Shown here: piece after piece, positions 55,123-63,999 of the stretch
How positions within the stretch are numbered: the stretch's first letter is position 1
How the letters are laid out: the number at the start of each line of letters is the position of its first letter
From: Anaerocolumna sp. AGMB13020
GTDB taxonomy: Bacteria; Bacillota; Clostridia; Lachnospirales; Lachnospiraceae
Reading direction: 5' to 3'
DNA length: 64,000 nucleotides
Assembly: GCF_033100115.1 (NCBI RefSeq)
Contig: NZ_CP136910.1
Span: 1,674,001-1,738,000, forward strand
Translations under genes and position numbers: made by a program
Notes under the pieces: model-generated
The model's input: the letters and a program-made list of their open reading frames with translations, nothing else
The model's database searches: none
Told to the model about the DNA's origin: nothing

Positions 55123-55488
55123 ATGCATATTGAGAAAATTGAATGGATAGATAAAGATGGAAAAGAAGCTATTTTAAAAGTCACAAATGATGTAGAAAGT
55201 TTGAAATGTTTTTCTTGTCCGTGTAATTATAATATTAGAGATGAATTAACTGATCCACTAGAATGTCTAGATATAGAAAATATTGTATTAAGTGATACTA
55301 TGGAAGATAGCATTGAAAAAATGGAAGACGAATTTAAATATATTTTTAAAGGAAGATTGAGGGATAAACAAAATGGAATTATTGAAGTAGGTGGTTTTGA
55401 GTTACATATCGATGAAGAAAAAATTCCAGGGGATATAACAGATGAAATGTATATACAATTTGTAGTATCTCGAATTGATGTTTGGTAA
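55123..55488 (+). CDS. Probable immunity protein behind toxin remnant 1
   Basis: 121 residues, strongly acidic, no signal peptide or membrane helix, begins MHIEKIEWIDKDGKEAILKV. AGGTAGGG overlaps the remnant's stop and precedes the ATG. The intact frame behind a destroyed toxin end fits an orphan immunity gene kept for protection against sibling cells. No family recognised. Confidence 0.65.
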   Translation: MHIEKIEWIDKDGKEAILKVTNDVESLKCFSCPCNYNIRDELTDPLECLDIENIVLSDTMEDSIEKMEDEFKYIFKGRLRDKQNGIIEVGGFELHIDEEKIPGDITDEMYIQFVVSRIDVW

Positions 55489-55522
55489 ATAAATTTAATT
55501 AAATTAGGGCTAAATTTAATAA

Positions 55523-55758
55523 CATAATGCTTCATCACTTGTAGCCTATGCTGGTATTGATACATCTGTAAAACAGTCTGGTGAATTTAACAGTATTCAT
55601 ATCCACATGTCCAAAAGAGGATCTCCGTATTTACCACATGCAATGGATATACCGATTACAGGACCAAACGGAAAAACGGTAAATGTAAGAACTGGTTGGA
55701 TTATTAAAACTGATTCGAATGGTCCCCAGAGTTAACAACAATTTTTGTAAAAGATTGA
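55523..55758 (+). pseudogene. Toxin tip remnant 2, DUF6883-like, frameshifted
   Basis: An open frame of about 70 codons with no start reads SSLVAYAGIDTSVKQSGEFN onward to SPYLPHAMDIPITGPNGK and VRTGWIIKTDSNGPQ. Then AG is inserted; skipping these two bases restores LTTIFVKD-stop, the usual end of DUF6883-like domains (GWII...LTT pattern). So it is a toxin C-terminus that has lost its front and acquired a 2-base insertion. It is followed by a DUF4926 gene, the usual companion. Confidence 0.65.
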
Positions 55759-55773
55759 GTGGAGGAAATATAG

Positions 55774-55965
55774 ATGAAATTTAAGGAATGTGACACTGTC
55801 AAAATCATGAAAGACTGTGATGAAGGGATTAAAAAGGGGGAAATAGGTGTTGTTATTATGGTATTTGAAAAACCAAATGAAGCCTATGAGGTTGAAGTAT
55901 TGGATGAGGAAGGCTACGTTAAAACACAATGTACTCTTTTACCAGAAGAATTAGAATTGGTATGA
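55774..55965 (+). CDS. DUF4926-domain protein, probable immunity
   Basis: 63 residues with the DUF4926 pattern: MKFKECDTVKIMKDCDEGIK, then KKGEIGVVIMVFE, YEVEVLDEEG and LLPEELE. DUF4926 proteins are small SH3-like proteins often encoded just after DUF6883 proteins. GTGGAGG precedes the ATG. It is intact although the preceding DUF6883-like gene is dead, so it is an orphan antidote by inference. Confidence 0.8.
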   Translation: MKFKECDTVKIMKDCDEGIKKGEIGVVIMVFEKPNEAYEVEVLDEEGYVKTQCTLLPEELELV

Positions 55966-56238
55966 CTATAGATGATAACGCATACATGAATTTTAATTAT
56001 GGTTATATCAAAATCAATTTTCTCCATGGGAGACCGAAGTAAAATTCAAAAAGCGAGAAACACCCGAGAGGTCTAATTTTCCATGAACTTATGTAATAGA
56101 AACTCAATTTTGTCTTTATTATCGGCAATAATCCTATCCTGGTTGTACTTACCAGTCACAGATGGTATAATATACCTTAAAATACACATATAATAAACAG
56201 TACATAAGCACTTTTTGGTGTTCTTTGCGAGGTAACCA
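55966..56238. other. Spacer between the toxin locus and YihY
   Basis: About 270 AT-rich bases with no supported gene or hairpin; probably the end of the accessory locus and the promoter of the YihY-type gene. Confidence 0.4.
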
Positions 56239-57198
56239 ATGAATATTCTCATATCCATATATAAAATAATACGTGCCTTCGGGCGTAAAGTCAAAGATGA
56301 TAATATTGCAGCTTTCTCTGCGCAGGCTGCTTTTTTTGTAATTATCTCTTTTTTCCCGTTCTTTATGCTGTTTCTGACTTTGATACAATATCTGTCCATT
56401 GACCAGAAGGTACTTCTGACAGTAATTGATCAGTTCTTTCCTGACAGCATAGACGAAATGGTTATTGGTGTGATAAAAGAAATCTACCATAATGATTCCG
56501 GTACATTAATTTCTGTTACCGCAGCTATATCTGCTCTCTGGGCAGCTTCCAGAGGAATTCTTGGTATTGTGAAAGGTCTGAACGCTGTTTACGGAATAAG
56601 AGAAAGCCGCAACAATTTTAAACTGCGGCTTATTTCTGCCTTCTATACTCTGGTTTTTACGATAATTTTGATTGTTACTATTTTCATATTGGTATTTGGT
56701 AATCAGCTTTATGACTGGATTATACAGAAAATCCCCGTACTCACCCATTTAGCGCTGGTTATTATAAGCATCCGGACCATTGCAGGTCTGCTTATTCTTA
56801 CCTGTTTCTTCCTTATGGTCTATATAGCCATACCCAACCGGACCACCAGATTATACCGTGAATTTCCCGGCGCACTTATAGCAGCTGCCGGCTGGATGGG
56901 GTTTTCTTACCTGTATTCCTATTATATCGATAACATGAGTAACTATTCCCGTACCTATGGAAGCCTTACAGCTATCGTGCTGTTTATGTTATGGTTCTAT
57001 TTCATCATGCATATCCTCTTCATTGGCGGTGAAATCAACGTGGTACTGTCCTCCGGTGACCTGGTATTTTATATGAAATACCTCTTTAAGCATCGGAAAG
57101 CTTTAAAAGCAAAGGACAGTAAAGCCATTGATAAACTTTATATCCAGGAACAGGGCGAGGAAGAAGAGGACAGCAATGATGGGATTAAAAGCAAGTAA
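56239..57198 (+). CDS. YihY/BrkB-family membrane protein
   Basis: 319-residue integral membrane protein with about six helices and the family motifs FSAQAAFFVIISFFPFF (helix 1), ALWAASRGILGIVKGLNAVY, and LTAIVLFMLWFYFIMHILFI-GGEIN near helix 6. The charged C-terminal tail (EQGEEEEDSND) is cytosolic. YihY was once called RNase BN in error; its function is not settled. It abuts the SpoIID-domain gene end-to-end with no spacer. Confidence 0.9.
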   Translation: MNILISIYKIIRAFGRKVKDDNIAAFSAQAAFFVIISFFPFFMLFLTLIQYLSIDQKVLLTVIDQFFPDSIDEMVIGVIKEIYHNDSGTLISVTAAISALWAASRGILGIVKGLNAVYGIRESRNNFKLRLISAFYTLVFTIILIVTIFILVFGNQLYDWIIQKIPVLTHLALVIISIRTIAGLLILTCFFLMVYIAIPNRTTRLYREFPGALIAAAGWMGFSYLYSYYIDNMSNYSRTYGSLTAIVLFMLWFYFIMHILFIGGEINVVLSSGDLVFYMKYLFKHRKALKAKDSKAIDKLYIQEQGEEEEDSNDGIKSK

Positions 57199-59628
57199 TC
57201 AATAGATAAATCCAATCTCCGTACCGGTATAAAAGTGTTTTAGAATAAGATCAAAGGTCTTGCCGGAGTCGGCCATTGCCTTCGCTCCATTCTGGCTCAT
57301 ACCAACTCCATGTCCGTAACCTCCGCCTTTTATGGTAATCTTATCTTCTCCTTTGTTAAAGCAGATATAGGCACTGGGCAGCAGCTTCAACGAGCTGACA
57401 GTACTATCATCTGCCCTGATAATCTTTGAGGTGATAGGTGATAAAAGGCTTCTTATATTATATTCGCTCTGAATGGAAACCGTTGCTTTGGTTCCTACCA
57501 GATATATTTTTGATACCACGCCGCTGGTTTCTCTGGCGGCTATTTTTATGTCTGTCAGGTCCCCGATGGTACTGATATCCTTGCTTTCAAAAATCGGATT
57601 TCCTGACAGGGTACCTCCCGTCAGAGTCAGAATATAAGCGGGATTGGCTTTGTAGCGGCTGCTAAGACTCTGATTAATGGCCTTCGTCAATTCGTCTTTT
57701 GTCATGGTTACCTTCCAGCGATACCAGGGAAATTCACTGTCATAGGTATCATACTCAGGCTTTTCCAGGAAGCTACGAAATGCAGTCTCATCCGAGTAGT
57801 CAATATCCTCCGGATGAAATGATGCTGCATATACCGTCTTTTGATCTACCAGATCATATACAGCCTGTGCTTTTCCTGTTAAATAGGGTGCTGCCACTTC
57901 ACTGCCCCATACTTCCTTTAAAGATGCTGTATGTCCCCAGGATGTCGAGAAATAATATGCATCTATTACTTTCGCTTCATATTTTATAACCTTGCCGTAG
58001 GTATCCTTCACTGCCAATATGGACTGTTCATTTTCCGGAAGGTTATTGTATACCTGATAGCTGACACTATCATCCACCTGGGCACCGTATTCACTTAAAG
58101 CACCTGCCAGCAGCTGATTGTAAGCGTAACTTCTGGCACAGACTGCCTGAGCCTTTAATGCCTCCATATTGTAGGAAGTGGGCATTTCACTTGGTATTAC
58201 AGCGTAGAGATACTCTTCCATGGATAGTTCATTTACGATTGTCAGCCCATCTGTTTCTTTGGCCACTTCAATATTTCCTCTGTATTTCGGATTACCTCCG
58301 GATCTGTTTACAGAAAGGATTGTGATCTTTCCGTTTTCTCCCTGGGTCTCAATGAGCAGCCTGCCTTCGCTAAAGAGTTTATTTGTGGCCTTAATCGTTA
58401 CTTTATCCCCAGCTTTGTGCTTCTTTACTGTTTTGCCTGCCGTTACAGTGAAGTCTTTGTTGGCTGTAAGTACCACCTGATCATGGAATATGCTGTTAAA
58501 ATTATCCGTCTTAATAAGCACACGTATATTTTCAGCCTTAATCGGTTCTGTAATGAGGGCTGCTGCTATTTTTCCGTCTGCCACAACAAAATCTGTGGTA
58601 CTGTATCCGACCAGTATACTGTTTGTTACCTCCATGGATAAATCACCATAGATTTTATATATCTTATAGCCATCTTCTAAAGGAACTTTGCCATATCCTT
58701 GGATCTCAATGCTGTTTTTACCCGCAGAAAGCACTTTTCCTTTGATGGTATCAGGTTTCATAGTTATTCTGATAATCTTTTTATCTTTCACAGTAACATT
58801 ACTGATTGTGTTTTCAATTTCCTCCGACAGCGGATATTCTGTCAGAAATTCTTTCGTAAAACCATTTACATAGGTGCTTATCTTATTGTCCTTACCTTTT
58901 ATAATCCAGAGATTGGAAAGAACCCATTCTTTATCAGAAGTTCCTTTTATATAAATAACATCCTTTCCTTTAAGAAGTACTGTTACTGCCATATCCGTAT
59001 AGTCTGAAGCTTTTACTGTTCTGGTTGCTGGCAGATTATCGGCGGTTTCTCCTGCATTGCCCCCGGTTATTGTATCTTCAACGTCCGTTAATTTACCGGC
59101 TTTATAAAATTCTTCGTAGCTGACTGGATTCCTTAAGTTGAATTCTCCTGCGTCCGTTATAATGACTTCTGAATTATCTTCATCCCTGCTGCCTAATATG
59201 TATACTTCTTTTTCTGCTATCGGAAGAGCCTCTTCATCTACACTATCCAGTACTGCCTGATAGAGACCAAGGAATTCCGAAACCCTCATCTTGTTCCCAT
59301 CCTCCAGGTCTGAGAAGGAATAAGTTAATTTATCCGTTATGTCTTTTTCGGCAAGGTCAAGGGTTTTTGTAATCAGTGCCAGGTAACTGCGTGCTTCTTT
59401 GAAGGTCAGCTCATTTTCCTGTTTTGCATCTGCTTCTTCTGTCTTTACACCCAGGGAGGCCAGCAGTCTTTGAGCTTCTGCTGTTTTCATAATCTCTCCG
59501 GTTCTTGCAGGTGTATTATTTACTTTCTCTATGTTATTGCTTTCTTTTAACTGTCTGATAACATTTCCTGCAAATATAATTAAGATGGCAGCTATACAGA
59601 TGCCCAACAGCCACAGTTTCTTTTTCAT
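57199..59628 (-). CDS. SpoIID/LytB-domain protein
   Basis: 809-residue membrane-anchored exported protein: a signal/anchor helix (about 4-24), a long beta-rich N-terminal half (about 40-460), then a SpoIID/LytB domain with NELSMEEYLYAVIPSEMPTS, EALKAQAVCARSYAYN, STSWGHTASLKEVWGS and the C-terminal GYGHGVGMSQNGAKAMAD. SpoIID is a peptidoglycan transglycosylase of engulfment (about 340 residues); this protein is over twice as long with an extra N-terminal module. I chose the ATG at 59628, with AGAGG upstream. The stop codon directly abuts that of the convergent YihY gene. Confidence 0.87.
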   Translation of the reverse strand: MKKKLWLLGICIAAILIIFAGNVIRQLKESNNIEKVNNTPARTGEIMKTAEAQRLLASLGVKTEEADAKQENELTFKEARSYLALITKTLDLAEKDITDKLTYSFSDLEDGNKMRVSEFLGLYQAVLDSVDEEALPIAEKEVYILGSRDEDNSEVIITDAGEFNLRNPVSYEEFYKAGKLTDVEDTITGGNAGETADNLPATRTVKASDYTDMAVTVLLKGKDVIYIKGTSDKEWVLSNLWIIKGKDNKISTYVNGFTKEFLTEYPLSEEIENTISNVTVKDKKIIRITMKPDTIKGKVLSAGKNSIEIQGYGKVPLEDGYKIYKIYGDLSMEVTNSILVGYSTTDFVVADGKIAAALITEPIKAENIRVLIKTDNFNSIFHDQVVLTANKDFTVTAGKTVKKHKAGDKVTIKATNKLFSEGRLLIETQGENGKITILSVNRSGGNPKYRGNIEVAKETDGLTIVNELSMEEYLYAVIPSEMPTSYNMEALKAQAVCARSYAYNQLLAGALSEYGAQVDDSVSYQVYNNLPENEQSILAVKDTYGKVIKYEAKVIDAYYFSTSWGHTASLKEVWGSEVAAPYLTGKAQAVYDLVDQKTVYAASFHPEDIDYSDETAFRSFLEKPEYDTYDSEFPWYRWKVTMTKDELTKAINQSLSSRYKANPAYILTLTGGTLSGNPIFESKDISTIGDLTDIKIAARETSGVVSKIYLVGTKATVSIQSEYNIRSLLSPITSKIIRADDSTVSSLKLLPSAYICFNKGEDKITIKGGGYGHGVGMSQNGAKAMADSGKTFDLILKHFYTGTEIGFIY

Positions 59629-59826
59629 GTTTGCCTCTTTTCCTGTCCTGCTTGTCTTTGATTTGGCGCGGATATGCCGCTTACGAAAGCGTTCAAAACG
59701 GTGCAAGAACTTCCGACACACCCTAACAAGCTTGTATTACATTATATACAGGTTGGACAGGATTATGTCAAACACTTTCAAGGTTATTCTATTGAAATTT
59801 TTTTCTCTGATCTTATAAGGAATTAT

Positions 59827-59862
59827 ACAAAAAAGATCCATAGGCACTTAGTCCTACAGATC
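59827..59862 (-). terminator. Terminator of the glucuronidase-esterase operon
   Basis: On the minus strand GATC-tg-TAGG pairs with CCTA-tg-GATC, followed by TTTTTTGT. It starts about 54 bases after the esterase stop. Confidence 0.8.
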
Positions 59863-59915
59863 ATTTTTTGTAAAATAAACATCTGGATACCTTGAAACTT
59901 AGTTCCAGGTGTCAC

Positions 59916-61997
59916 TTAATTCAAACATATCACAAACGGAGAAGCTGGTAAGTTATACCCGTTGTAAAGCAACTCTTCTTCGGGATTGTTGGTATATGCA
60001 TACCGGATATATTTTGGTTTCAGAGAAGTTTTATAAGTAAGTATTACTGACTCCTCCTGTATTACTGCCTCAGCTTTTGTAGAACTGCCAGCTTCCCCCA
60101 CAAGCAGAAAATTCCCCGGATGGTTGCTGCCATCACCTGCAGTAAGTCCTCCTCCGGCATGGGAAAAGCTTAGAATTATTTTCTTATTCTCCGTATCAAC
60201 AACCGTTTCATTTGTTTTAAGCACCGGTCCTGAATACTCTGTCTGCTCTTTTAATACCAGAAATCTGGCTGCCAGTGACAGGCGGTATCCTATCTCCTTT
60301 TTGCGAAGAGGATGAAGATCGTTGGCTTCACCCAAGTCAAGGGCAACAACCATAGCCGTTCCCGGAATAGAAAGCCCATACCTTTGTTCCTCTCTTAAAG
60401 CCGGCCAGCCATCGTCACCTTCTGCTATATCAATTTCAAAGTTTGGAAGCTGTACATATAGAAAAGGAAGGTCATTCTGCTGCCATTTTCTTCTCCAGGA
60501 ACTAATGAGTTTCTGAAATAGCACTGAATAACCGGAAGGATTACCGGTATTTGATTCTCCCTGATACCACAAGACACCTGATAAGGAGTATTCATGACAG
60601 GGATTTATCATTCCATTGTATAAACCGGCGGGTTTCCAGCTGATAAAATTCGCAGCTGGCTTATTGTCGCACTTTGCTCCAATTTTATATAGCCAGCTTC
60701 CTTCTAAGCTGATGCTTCCTTCTAAGCTGATGCTTCCTTTTAAGCTGATGCTTCCTTCTAAGCTGCTGCTTCCTTCTAAATCATTGCTTCTTTCAGCACT
60801 GATATACGCATCTTTTCTATTATTATCCTCAGAATTACTTTTTTTCGTTCTATTAATGCTTTCTTCTAATCTGCTTTTTTTCTCGGAAGTTATGTTTTCC
60901 TTCTCTGTAAACAGCCTATAGATCTTCCCGGGGGTAAATCTGCCTTTACCATTATCACAGATTACACGTACTGCAATTACATTCTCACCTGCTTTTAAGA
61001 CTCCTGCCGGTATCTGATACTTCCTCGGCGGATACTGGTAGGGAGTTCCCCCTATATATACACCGTTTACGTATACTGTATCACTGTCGACAATTGTACC
61101 AAGCCACAGGGAGGTACTTCTTCCTGCCATGGTTTCAGGCAGTGTTATAGTTTTACGGAACCAGATACTACCAGTAAAGTCCACAATCCCGGCATCCTGA
61201 AAATGCCCCGGCAGTTTAATCTCCTTCCAGCCATCTTCCCCGACTGCTTCTGCGTACCAAGGTATCTCTTCCTTTAGGCCTTTATCTGCTTTATCCAGTG
61301 CCTGATACCATTCCTCCGATTGCTTCGTATTCCTTTCAAGCTCTGCTTCAATCAGCTGATTGTTTTTGTAGGCATTCAATTCCTCTCTATAGGCAGGGTA
61401 CTCACTCAGCTCTTCTTCCCCCAGCCAGGCCTGTATGGGGGAGCCGCCAAGACTTGCATTGATTACGCCTACCGGTACAGAAGTACTTTCGTAGAGATAC
61501 TTCTCAAAGAAATAAGATACCGCTGAGAATTCTGTAATATCAGAAGGGTCAGCACTCTTCCAGTTACCGGATTCCAATTCCTGTAAAGGATAAGGAAAAT
61601 GGTATTTTTCTTTCACTTTAAAAAGCCTTAGATAGTTGTTCCTGCAATTTATCATTTCCTCCGGATATAAATCCTTCACACGTTCCATTGGGAGTTCCAT
61701 GTTTGACTGGCCGGAACTTAAGAATACATCCCCTATAAGGATATCTTTCAATTCGATTTCCCCACTGCTTTTTGAGGATATCTTCATGGTATGAGGGCCT
61801 CCAGGCGGAAGATTCAGAAAAGATACTTTCCATTTACCGTCTTCACCGGCACTGGTTTCCCTTACTTCTCCCAGAAAGTGGATGCAGATAGTATCTCCGG
61901 GTAGTGCATGCCCCCAGATATTCGCTTTGCCATTACGATTTAGTACCATTCCATCACTGATAAGCCTTGGCAATATAAGTTTTCTGATCTGATTCAC
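59916..61997 (-). CDS. Sialate O-acetylesterase-like (SASA) carbohydrate esterase
   Basis: 693-residue SGNH-type esterase. The catalytic Ser is in LSSGQSNMELP (Ser98) and the Asp/His pair is in DLGEANDLHPLRKKE near residue 555. A beta-jellyroll insertion lies between (about 270-360: GSIWFRKTITLPE, DTVYVNGVYIGG). Around residues 385-435 there is a low-complexity insert of repeated LEGSIS hexapeptides that does not belong to the fold. There is no signal peptide, so it is cytosolic. The start is GTG with AGAGG upstream. It lies 13 bases after the GH67 gene, so it probably deacetylates imported acetylated glucurono-xylo-oligosaccharides. Confidence 0.88.
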   Translation of the reverse strand: MNQIRKLILPRLISDGMVLNRNGKANIWGHALPGDTICIHFLGEVRETSAGEDGKWKVSFLNLPPGGPHTMKISSKSSGEIELKDILIGDVFLSSGQSNMELPMERVKDLYPEEMINCRNNYLRLFKVKEKYHFPYPLQELESGNWKSADPSDITEFSAVSYFFEKYLYESTSVPVGVINASLGGSPIQAWLGEEELSEYPAYREELNAYKNNQLIEAELERNTKQSEEWYQALDKADKGLKEEIPWYAEAVGEDGWKEIKLPGHFQDAGIVDFTGSIWFRKTITLPETMAGRSTSLWLGTIVDSDTVYVNGVYIGGTPYQYPPRKYQIPAGVLKAGENVIAVRVICDNGKGRFTPGKIYRLFTEKENITSEKKSRLEESINRTKKSNSEDNNRKDAYISAERSNDLEGSSSLEGSISLKGSISLEGSISLEGSWLYKIGAKCDNKPAANFISWKPAGLYNGMINPCHEYSLSGVLWYQGESNTGNPSGYSVLFQKLISSWRRKWQQNDLPFLYVQLPNFEIDIAEGDDGWPALREEQRYGLSIPGTAMVVALDLGEANDLHPLRKKEIGYRLSLAARFLVLKEQTEYSGPVLKTNETVVDTENKKIILSFSHAGGGLTAGDGSNHPGNFLLVGEAGSSTKAEAVIQEESVILTYKTSLKPKYIRYAYTNNPEEELLYNGYNLPASPFVICLN
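60696..60785. repeat. 18-bp intragenic repeat, five units
   Basis: Five 18-base units (plus strand GCTTCCTTCTAAGCTGAT) inside the esterase gene encode LEGSIS-like hexapeptides. Because units are multiples of three, the copy number can change without a frameshift. Confidence 0.9.
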
Positions 61998-62010
61998 TTT
62001 TCCTCTTCCT

Positions 62011-63999
62011 TTAGTAGATTTCTCGTTTCATAATATCCGGAATACCAGACTTACGGTAAAAGTAAGAGCAGATAACATCTCTCCATTCCAAGGCGTGATT
62101 CTTTTGAAATTCCAGACGTTCCATAACTCTTTTATGTATTTCCTCTGGTACATATCCTGTTAGCTGCTCCCACATAGCGGCCATCTGCTCCGCTTCTTTA
62201 GCCCCCTCAAAATGGGTATCATAAATATGCTGTATCAGGGTTTTTCCGCTTTTCAGACAGTAATTGTATTCAATATAATGAAAGAACAGCAGCAGCTCTT
62301 CGGGGCAGCTCTCTGCAGTTTCATATAATAATGCATTGGATTCACTGTAGGTCGTTGCATAGCCGGTTCCTTTACTGCTCCTGTCAACTCCCAGACCAAA
62401 CCGGTCTGCTCTGTGATAGGTTCCCCAGCGGTCATACTCGTAACCGTCAACGTTTGGACCGAAGTGATGGTTTGGATTGACCATCCAGCCGATACCAAGG
62501 GGAGAGGTGTATTTTTCATAGGCGGGCCAGGACATCATCAGGATCTCCAAGATGGTATCCACCACTTTCTTCTCTCCTCCAAAGGTAGCACGTATCCACT
62601 CTTCTCCAATCTCCTCGGCAGACAGGTTCCGATCAAAGGCAAGTCTTCCAAAACCATAAAAATTGGCAGCTGCAAGGTCATGTCCTGTCCAGTTACTGTC
62701 ATTACCGGTATTGACAACGGTTGTAATACCACAATTTCTGCTGCCAGAGGCTGTTCCTCCAATAATCTCTCCTACGGTGTCTTTCTCACCATAACCAGTA
62801 TGATACTCCAGGATTTCCTTAAAAGCTGGTATCAGATAGCACACATGTCTCTGCTGCCCTGTATACTCTTGTGCTATCTGAACCTCCAGCATCTGATTGG
62901 TCTGTTCCATTGCACCAAATAAGGAATTTACAGGTTCTCTTACCTGGAAATCCATCGGTCCGTTCTTAATCTGCAGAATTACATTCTCACTAAAACTTCC
63001 GTCTAACGGCTTAAAGTTATCATAGCCAGCTCTGGCCCTGTCGGTCTTTTTATCCCTCCAGTCCTGCATGCAGTTATAAACAAAGCACCGCCATATTATA
63101 AGTCCGCCATAAGGCCTTACCGCAGCCGCAAGCATATTTGCTCCCTCGCTATGGGTTCGCTTATAGGTAAAGGGTCCGGGTCTGCCTTCTGAATCCGCTT
63201 TTATCAGAAAACCGCCAAGGTCCGGTAAGCTGTCATAGACCTTCTGTATTCTGTCCTGCCACCAAGCTTTGACCTCTTCGGATAACGGATCCGCAGTATG
63301 CAATTCTCCAAGCTCCATTGGTGCTGCAAAGTTCAGACTCAGGTATAATTTGATTCCATAGCTCTTAAAAATATCCTGCAGACTTTTCAACTTATCAAAA
63401 TAACGGTCGGTTATCAGCCAGGTTGCTGCTCCCTTGACATTTACATTATTGATTACTACCCCGTTTATTCCGACAGAAGCAGCCAATCTAGCATAGTCTT
63501 TTGTACGGCTGTTAATCAGAATCTCGTTATCCTGAAAGAAAAAGGATTCTCCCGAATATCCTCTTTCTATGCTCCCGTCCATATTATCCCAATGATTTAA
63601 CATACGAAGAGGATTGTCAGGGCTTTTTTCTTCCCTATAACCTGTAAGGTCCGGGTTTTTATGTAATCTTCTCAGAAACGCATAGGTACCGTACAATACA
63701 CCTCTTGATGTACTGCCTTCAATGAGTACGAAGCTGTCTTTTGCGGTTATGCGATATCCTTCCTCTGAAATACCCGCCCCTTTGTTCACCTTAAGAAAAA
63801 TACCTTTGTCACCGGTAACTGTATTATCCTTTGACACTGCAAGCTCACAGCCAAACATGCCTTTTGCAGCCAATTTCAACTCCTCTATAGCACTTAAGAG
63901 AACCGTGTCCTCTTCGGTGTAATAAAGCTGCCCCATATAATTTGGTAATTCTTCTGTCTTACCTCTATGGTAGTTAAGCCAGCCCATTTCGTAATTCAT
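62011..63999 (-). CDS. aguA: Alpha-glucuronidase, GH67
   Basis: 662-residue intracellular glycoside hydrolase that removes 4-O-methyl-glucuronic acid from short xylo-oligosaccharides. It aligns along its length with Geobacillus AguA: LRMLNHWDNMDGSIERGYSG (131-150), the general acid in KADSEGRPGPF (Glu271), NFKPLDG (Asp333) and LEVQIAQEYTG (372-378 segment). The C-terminus is YFYRKSGIPDIMKREIY. The ATG lies one base from the window end, so the ribosome site is not visible and an earlier start cannot be excluded, but the family N-terminus fits. It forms an operon with the esterase. Confidence 0.94.
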   Translation of the reverse strand: MNYEMGWLNYHRGKTEELPNYMGQLYYTEEDTVLLSAIEELKLAAKGMFGCELAVSKDNTVTGDKGIFLKVNKGAGISEEGYRITAKDSFVLIEGSTSRGVLYGTYAFLRRLHKNPDLTGYREEKSPDNPLRMLNHWDNMDGSIERGYSGESFFFQDNEILINSRTKDYARLAASVGINGVVINNVNVKGAATWLITDRYFDKLKSLQDIFKSYGIKLYLSLNFAAPMELGELHTADPLSEEVKAWWQDRIQKVYDSLPDLGGFLIKADSEGRPGPFTYKRTHSEGANMLAAAVRPYGGLIIWRCFVYNCMQDWRDKKTDRARAGYDNFKPLDGSFSENVILQIKNGPMDFQVREPVNSLFGAMEQTNQMLEVQIAQEYTGQQRHVCYLIPAFKEILEYHTGYGEKDTVGEIIGGTASGSRNCGITTVVNTGNDSNWTGHDLAAANFYGFGRLAFDRNLSAEEIGEEWIRATFGGEKKVVDTILEILMMSWPAYEKYTSPLGIGWMVNPNHHFGPNVDGYEYDRWGTYHRADRFGLGVDRSSKGTGYATTYSESNALLYETAESCPEELLLFFHYIEYNYCLKSGKTLIQHIYDTHFEGAKEAEQMAAMWEQLTGYVPEEIHKRVMERLEFQKNHALEWRDVICSYFYRKSGIPDIMKREIY

